Assembly: GCA_964492335.1 (NCBI GenBank) | Contig: CAZBJX010000027.1 | Location: 1 to 27,389, forward strand | Reading direction: 5' to 3' | DNA length: 27,389 nt | From: JAFGCL01 sp964492335 | GTDB taxonomy: Bacteria > Chloroflexota > Dehalococcoidia > UBA2247 > RBG-13-53-26 | Part shown: positions 22,925 to 27,389 of the stretch, one piece after another | How the letters are laid out: each line of letters starts with the position of its first letter | Numbering within the stretch: the first letter of the stretch is position 1 | Translations under genes and position numbers: made by a program | Notes under the pieces: model-generated | The model's input: the letters and a program-made list of their open reading frames with translations, nothing else | Told to the model about the DNA's origin: nothing | Database searches by the model: none

Positions 22925-23674
22925 ATGGCAGTTCAGAAGTCGCTCATACTGGTGGTGGACGATGAGCCGGGCATCCTCAAGCTGGTCAGCCTCAACCTGG
23001 AGCTTGAGGGATTCCGGACGCTGACGGCTGCCAACGGCAAAGAGGCGGTGGAGATGGTCCATCACGAGCGCCCCTCGCTGGTGCTGCTTGACGTGATGAT
23101 GCCCGTGATGGATGGCTTCCAGGCCTGTGAGCGGATCCGGGAGTTCAGCGAGGTGCCCGTGATCATGCTGACTGCCAAGGGGGCCGTGGAGGATGTGGTG
23201 CGCGGCCTGGATTCCGGCGCCGACGACTACGTGGTCAAGCCCTTCAGCATCAACGAGCTGGTGGCCCGGGTGAAGGCGGTGCTGCACCGGACAAGGTTCC
23301 CGCAGGAGATGCCCCAGCCGCTGTTCGCCTCGGAGGGCCTGTGCATCGACTTCGCCCAGCACCAGGTGAAGATTGCCGACAGCGAGGTGGTGCTTCCGCC
23401 GACGGAGTACCGCATCCTGTGCCTGCTGGCCCGCAATGCCGGCAGGGTGATCACCCACGAGCAGCTGCTGACCGAGGTCTGGGGACGGGAGTACCGGGGG
23501 GACACCCACATCCTCCAGGTGGCCGTGGCCAGGCTGAGGAAGAGGCTGGGGGACGATCCAGGCAACCCCAGGTACATCGCCACCCGGCCCGGCATAGGCT
23601 ACACCTTCAAGAAGCCCCGGGAGGGGGCGCCTCAGGATGCGGTGGTGGCAACAGCCGCGCCCGCCTCCGAATAG
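22925..23674 (+). CDS. OmpR/PhoB-family response regulator 2 (orphan paralogue)
   Basis: 249 residues with the same two domains as its neighbour and identical positions for the pocket (Asp12, Asp13), phospho-acceptor Asp56 (LLDVMMPVMDG), Thr83 and Lys105. Even the interdomain linker is shared (RTRFP-x-EMPQP, IDFAQH), which points to tandem duplication. A short Ala/Pro-rich tail follows RPGIGYTFKKP. ATG 22925 is preferred, 7 nt after GGAGG (22913-22917); GTG 22922 is too close. No kinase is adjacent, so it probably shares the upstream kinase or answers to a distant one. The 268-nt leader region after the dyad shows no convincing promoter. Confidence 0.94.
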   Translation: MAVQKSLILVVDDEPGILKLVSLNLELEGFRTLTAANGKEAVEMVHHERPSLVLLDVMMPVMDGFQACERIREFSEVPVIMLTAKGAVEDVVRGLDSGADDYVVKPFSINELVARVKAVLHRTRFPQEMPQPLFASEGLCIDFAQHQVKIADSEVVLPPTEYRILCLLARNAGRVITHEQLLTEVWGREYRGDTHILQVAVARLRKRLGDDPGNPRYIATRPGIGYTFKKPREGAPQDAVVATAAPASE

Positions 23675-23848
23675 GCGGGCCGCTCTCTCCGCCGCAAGAC
23701 CGTTCTCATCGGGGCAGGACCGCCCGGACCCTGCGGCAGGAGACCGCGCTGACCCCCCGCCGGACCCCGCCGCATGGCTGCGTGGTCTCCGCTGCATGGC
23801 GGCCCCGGCCGCGCGGAGCGCCGGCCCTCTCCGGTCGCTGACGGCGCC

Positions 23849-23940
23849 GCCGCGCCCCGTCATGCCCGGGGTCAGGGCCGACACGCACACCCCGATCACG
23901 ATGGCGATGGCCGCGCCCCGTCCTGCCCGGGGCCGGGCCC
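23849..23940 (+). repeat. Pair of imperfect 31-bp direct repeats
   Basis: Units 23849-23879 and 23910-23940 (period 61) share GCCGCGCCCCGTC, one mismatch, then TGCCCGGGG, and agree at 27 of 31 positions. Low sequence complexity makes chance similarity possible. Confidence 0.4.
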
Positions 23941-23971
23941 CGTGGGCCCGGGTGGTCCCCGCGGCTCAAGA

Positions 23972-23995
23972 TTGATACCCCTTTGGGTCTATCAA
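23972..23995. repeat. AT-rich inverted repeat
   Basis: TTGATA (23972-23977) and TATCAA (23990-23995) with inner CCC/GGG around CTTT and a 2-nt bulge. It stands out in base composition from the GC-rich spacer. It could be a terminator after regulator 2 or part of a mobile-element scar. Confidence 0.4.
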
Positions 23996-24159
23996 ATAGC
24001 TCTCAATAGTGTCAGAATCGGAGGATGGGGTCGAAGGGAAACCGGGAGGGCCCCGGCGCGCGGGCGCGCGCGCAAAGCGGTATCATGACGGTGCCGGGGA
24101 TGCCGGAGGAGCCCCGGGTCCCTTCCCGCGGGCGCGCGGGGCGACAGCGAATGCGGCAG

Positions 24160-24165
24160 TAGAAT
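24160..24165 (+). promoter_or_regulatory. Possible -10 box of the GGDEF/HD-GYP gene
   Basis: TAGAAT lies 26 nt before the ATG at 24192. No acceptable -35 box is at the right distance, so this is weak. Confidence 0.25.
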
Positions 24166-24191
24166 GAGCGAAGGACGCTGTCTGACGTGAG

Positions 24192-27100
24192 ATGAACAGT
24201 CACGCCTTCATTCCGCTGGTGGCCACAGTGGCGTTCATCCCGCTGCTGGCGGCCACGCTGCTGCGCCGGCCCTGGCAGAAGCAGCAGGGCTACTTCATCC
24301 TGTACCTGGTCCCGGCGGTGCTCTGGAGCCTGTCCGACTTCCTGCTGCGCAGCGACCTGCTCCGCCTCAACCAGCCCGTCCTGATCAAGGTCACCATCTG
24401 CATGGCCTTCTGGATGGTGGTCCAGTTCCACTACATCCTGGGCCACTACCACGGCCGGGTGGGCCGGGTGCCGCTGGCCTTGGCGCCGGTGGCGGTGGTG
24501 GTGGCGCTGGCGCTGGCGGGCCTGGTGCCCCGGTCCTCCGGCGTCACGGACGGCGGCATCACCATTGACTACGGTCTCTGGCTGATGCTTCCGGCCATCG
24601 GCCTGGCGGTGGTCATAGGGCGCGACCTTTTCCTGCTGGGGCACAAACGGCGGGCGGCCACGCAGCCGGCGGAGCGCAACCAGATCACCTACCTCATGCT
24701 GCTCACCGTGGCCGGGGCGCTCTTCTTCGCGGCCGCCTTCACCCGGCTGGGGGTGGCTTATGCCGTCCTCCACGTGGGCAACATGTTCACGGCCGTGGTC
24801 CTGCTGTACGCCACCACGGCCCGCCAACTGCTCGACGTGGGGGCCGCGCTGCGCAAGGTGCTGCTGCATGTCTGGCTGACCGCGGTGGGCGTCATCGCCT
24901 ATCTGTCCCTCTTCTGGGGGGCCTCGCAGCTTCTGGACTTCCGGTTCGACTGGGTGGTGGTGCTGGCGGGCCTGGCGGTCGCCATCTGCTGTATCATGCT
25001 GGTCTCCGCCGTCGGCTCCACCCTGCGCCGGGCCGTCGATGAGTTCTTCATGGGCCCCAGGTATGACCACCGGCAGAAGCTGGTGGACCTGGTGCTGAGC
25101 CTGCACAGCGTCGCCGACCTTGAGGAGTTCATCGGCCGGTTCCTGGCACAGCTCTGCCATGCCACGGGGGCCCAGAATGCCTGGCTGCTGCTGCCGACCC
25201 CGGACGGCCAGGCGTTCCAGACCAGGGCCGCTTTCCCGGAGGAGACCCGCCGGCCCGTAATGGGGGTCCGGCGGGACAGCCCGCTGGTGGAGCATCTCTT
25301 GCAGGAGGGCATGCCGCTGACCCGGAAGGAGATGGACAGCCTTCCCCGGCTGGGCGCGCTCGAGGAAGAGGAGGGGGAGGGCAATGGGCGGGCCAGGGTG
25401 GAGCTGTTGTTCCCGCTGATCAGCGAGGGCCGGCTGGCGGGCATAGTGGCCATGGGCCGGAAGAAGCGGGGCGGGTCCTACGCCTACGAGGAGATAGGGC
25501 TGGTCTCCAACACCCTGCGCTCCGTCGGCCCCGGCATCGAGAGGGAGCATGTCCGCGAGCAGCTGCAGGCGAAGGAGCAGTCGCTGGCCCTGGTGAACAG
25601 GCTGATGCTGGTGATGACCTCCTCCATCGACGTCACCGAGGCCTTCGCGCACTTCACGCAGCAGCTGGGCGAGTTCGTGTCCATCGACATGGCGGCCCTG
25701 TCGCTGGCTGATGAGGAGGAGCTGCACATCGTGGCGTCCCACGGCCCCATATCCTCCCCCTGGCGGGAGAAGGACAGGCTCCTGCTGGCGGGCACCGGCA
25801 CCGAGGCCGCCAGCAGGCAGCTGAAGGCCGTGTACGAGCCCGACCTGGTGAAGGACCACGCATTCACCACCGGGGGGAAGCACATCAAGCAGGGCCTGCG
25901 CTCCATGGTCTACCTGCCGCTCGTGTACGGGGGCCGGAGCCTGGGGTCCCTGACCCTGGGCAGCCGCTATCCGCAGGCCTACCACGAGGACCAGATCAGG
26001 CTCCTGGAGGAACTGGCCGTGCAGATCACCCCCCCTGTAGCCAACTCGCAGCTGTATGCCCAGGCCAGGGAGAAGGCCCGTCTCGACGAGCTCACCGGGC
26101 TCTTCAACCGGCGGCACTTCGACGAGCGCCTCCGGGAGGAGATCAACCGCCAGGCCCGCTACGGCGGGGCCTTCTCGCTCATCATGCTGGATCTGGACTC
26201 CTTCAAGCCCTACAACGACGTCTACGGGCACCCCGCGGGGGATACCCTGCTGCGGGAGATCAGCGCCCTGATCAGAAAGGCCATACGGACCAGCGACCAG
26301 GCCTTCCGCTACGGCGGAGACGAGTTCGCCGTGCTGCTCCCGCAGACGGACACGGACAGCGCCTTCCACGTGGCGGAAAGGATCCGGCAGGAGATAGCCG
26401 CGCATGCCCAGGCCAGGAACTCCGGAATCTCCTGCAGCGCCGGCATATCCAGTTGCCCGGTGGACGGGGTGCTGCCCGATGAGCTGGTCAGTGCCGCCGA
26501 CAGCGCGCTGTACCACTCCAAGTATGCCGGCGGGAACCGGGTCTACATCTCCAGCAACCTGATGTCCACCACGCCCTCCGGCCAGGTGGTGGACGGCGAG
26601 GCCAGGAGCCCCAGCCTGGCGGCCGTCTACGCCCTGGTGACGGCCGTGGACGCCAGGGACCACTACACCTTTGCCCATTCCCAGCGGGTGAAGGAGTACG
26701 TGGTGGTCCTGGCCCAGGCCATGGGGCTGCCTGCGGACGCCGTCAACCGGCTGAGCGCGGCGGCCCTGCTTCACGACATCGGCAAGATCGGGATCCGCGA
26801 CCAGGTCCTCACCAAACCCACGGGCCTGACCAAGGAAGAGTATGAGGAGGTGAAGGGGCACCCCGGCCTGGCGGTGAGCATCATCGCCAACGTGCCCAGC
26901 CTGGCCCCCTGTGCGCCGGCCATACTCTACCACCACGAGCGCTATGACGGCACCGGCTACCCGGAGGGCCTCAAGGGCGAGGAGATACCCCTGGAGGCCC
27001 GCATCCTGGCCGTGCCCGACTGCCTGGCCGACATGACGGCCGACCGGCCATACCGCGCGGCCCTGGGCTGGGAAGAGGCCATGGAGGAGATCTGCAGGAA

Positions 27101-27317
27101 CGCGGGCACCCAGTTTGACCCCAACGTGGCCCAGGTGTTGGTCGGCCTGATGAGGTGCGGCGCCGTGTCCATCACCGGCAGGCCCGGCCGGCAGGCCGGG
27201 GCCGACCCGCGGCCCGCGCCGCAGACGGAGCCCGCATCGGGCACCCGGCCTGCGCCGGACACAAAGGCACCCCCCGGCACCCGGCCGGAGGGCAGGCCCG
27301 GCCCGGCGGGCTGCTAG
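24192..27317 (+). CDS. Membrane GAF-GAF-GGDEF-HD-GYP protein (c-di-GMP synthesis and breakdown)
   Basis: 1041 residues. About nine hydrophobic segments (residues 4-275) form an N-terminal sensor like the 7TM regions of some kinases. Two GAF-like regions follow (about 300-455, 465-620). The GGDEF domain is intact (Gly708-Phe712, RYGGDEFAVLLP), with an allosteric I-site RTSD exactly five residues before it. The HD-GYP domain is also intact: His861-Asp862 (HDIGKIG) and HHERYDGTGYPEG from His914. By family knowledge GGDEF makes cyclic di-GMP from GTP and HD-GYP hydrolyses it, so the protein could do both, switched by membrane or GAF signals. A Pro/Gly/Arg-rich tail of about 45 residues is probably disordered. 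The start ATG 24192 has only a weak ribosome site. Confidence 0.95.
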   Translation: MNSHAFIPLVATVAFIPLLAATLLRRPWQKQQGYFILYLVPAVLWSLSDFLLRSDLLRLNQPVLIKVTICMAFWMVVQFHYILGHYHGRVGRVPLALAPVAVVVALALAGLVPRSSGVTDGGITIDYGLWLMLPAIGLAVVIGRDLFLLGHKRRAATQPAERNQITYLMLLTVAGALFFAAAFTRLGVAYAVLHVGNMFTAVVLLYATTARQLLDVGAALRKVLLHVWLTAVGVIAYLSLFWGASQLLDFRFDWVVVLAGLAVAICCIMLVSAVGSTLRRAVDEFFMGPRYDHRQKLVDLVLSLHSVADLEEFIGRFLAQLCHATGAQNAWLLLPTPDGQAFQTRAAFPEETRRPVMGVRRDSPLVEHLLQEGMPLTRKEMDSLPRLGALEEEEGEGNGRARVELLFPLISEGRLAGIVAMGRKKRGGSYAYEEIGLVSNTLRSVGPGIEREHVREQLQAKEQSLALVNRLMLVMTSSIDVTEAFAHFTQQLGEFVSIDMAALSLADEEELHIVASHGPISSPWREKDRLLLAGTGTEAASRQLKAVYEPDLVKDHAFTTGGKHIKQGLRSMVYLPLVYGGRSLGSLTLGSRYPQAYHEDQIRLLEELAVQITPPVANSQLYAQAREKARLDELTGLFNRRHFDERLREEINRQARYGGAFSLIMLDLDSFKPYNDVYGHPAGDTLLREISALIRKAIRTSDQAFRYGGDEFAVLLPQTDTDSAFHVAERIRQEIAAHAQARNSGISCSAGISSCPVDGVLPDELVSAADSALYHSKYAGGNRVYISSNLMSTTPSGQVVDGEARSPSLAAVYALVTAVDARDHYTFAHSQRVKEYVVVLAQAMGLPADAVNRLSAAALLHDIGKIGIRDQVLTKPTGLTKEEYEEVKGHPGLAVSIIANVPSLAPCAPAILYHHERYDGTGYPEGLKGEEIPLEARILAVPDCLADMTADRPYRAALGWEEAMEEICRNAGTQFDPNVAQVLVGLMRCGAVSITGRPGRQAGADPRPAPQTEPASGTRPAPDTKAPPGTRPEGRPGPAGC

Positions 27318-27389
27318 CCGAACTTCCGCAGTTACGTGCTCAGGGGCCGGCGGTTTGTTCGGGGTTTTGGCACTACAACTCCTGGATTT
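27318..27389. other. Intergenic window edge
   Basis: 72 nt after the last stop without a gene. The final 45 nt are AT-richer than the rest (GTTTGTTCGGGG, then TTTTGGCACTACAACTCC) and resemble the outer end of an insertion sequence, but the window stops before this can be judged. Confidence 0.2.

Larger units (their letters stand above)
23675..24191. other. Gene-free spacer (517 nt)
   Basis: No credible gene on either strand; the open frames here are short GC-driven ones. It contains two imperfect 31-bp direct repeats (23849-23940), a CGGGCCC/GGGCCCG hairpin (23934-23950), an AT-rich inverted repeat (23972-23995), an IS-end-like motif (24009-24029), and then very GC-rich simple sequence. A TAGAAT (24160-24165) may be the -10 box of the next gene. 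Confidence 0.55.

Noticed and set aside
24085..24162. Small open frame after TATCAT upstream of the GGDEF gene
   Set aside because: About 25 codons, no ribosome site and low-complexity composition; no support as a gene.
23675..24191. Structured RNA gene (RNase P RNA, tmRNA or 6S) in the long spacer
   Set aside because: No conserved RNA signatures seen; the hairpins are isolated and GC-driven.
24012..26936. A 974-codon open frame opposite the GGDEF/HD-GYP gene
   Set aside because: His/Gln/Gly/Asp-rich with no domains; an antisense shadow despite its length.
1..27389. CRISPR arrays, prophage or intact transposon
   Set aside because: No regularly spaced repeats, phage genes or complete transposase found on either strand.

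Overview
The window is high-GC bacterial DNA (about two-thirds G+C by eye) with dense, short-spaced genes. The gene set is a zinc-finger DksA/TraR protein upstream of lspA and rluD, paired family III CoA-transferases, a DUF2284 protein, polyprenyl-phosphate sugar transfer, and PAS/GAF-rich signalling. Together these suggest a member of the Chloroflexota, probably Dehalococcoidia-like. This is inference from gene content; no rRNA gene is present to test it.

Layout. 3-77: tRNA-Asn (minus). 149-2938: P-type cation ATPase (minus), divergent from glnS (plus, to 4828). 4877-7284: a minus-strand operon dksA/traR-like, lspA, lspA, rluD, read from one strong promoter near 7.4 kb. 7604-8674: transglutaminase-like/TPR protein (plus), with stops overlapping a minus-strand pair of a GalT-like HIT-superfamily enzyme and a small membrane protein. 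10297-12294: a plus-strand operon of ilvE, a three-helix membrane protein, and a PAP2-fold protein lacking its catalytic histidines. 12340-13032: DPM1-type glycosyltransferase (minus). 13368-15805: two CaiB/BaiF CoA-transferases (plus). 15802-16374: DUF2284 protein (minus). 16487-17206: rsmG. 17420-22656: uvrB, a PAS-PAS-PAS-GAF histidine kinase and an OmpR-type regulator, followed by a second, near-duplicate regulator. 24192-27317: a membrane protein with two GAF domains, an intact GGDEF domain and an intact HD-GYP domain.

Genes acting together. lspA/rluD/dksA form a housekeeping operon. The two CoA-transferases look like a heteromeric enzyme: one chain keeps the catalytic Asp and the other has His in its place. 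uvrB, the kinase and regulator 1 are tightly packed, which links a repair gene to a sensory system. The signalling block continues into cyclic-di-GMP turnover.

Other points. Two loci (7445-7492 and 13267-13310) carry the same kind of 25-27 bp iterated motif in opposite orientation, and the second abuts a decayed transposase N-terminus. I read these as insertion-sequence ends bracketing about 5.9 kb of ordinary genes. Promoters fall into two groups: some start codons lie only 9-15 nt after the -10 box (leaderless or nearly so), while other transcripts would begin with a stem-loop. No CRISPR array, rRNA or intact mobile element was found. Nothing here is a clearly new system. The strongest leads are the IS-bracketed segment, the Asp/His CoA-transferase pair with a CTG start, the histidine-less PAP2 protein, and the uvrB-sensor operon.
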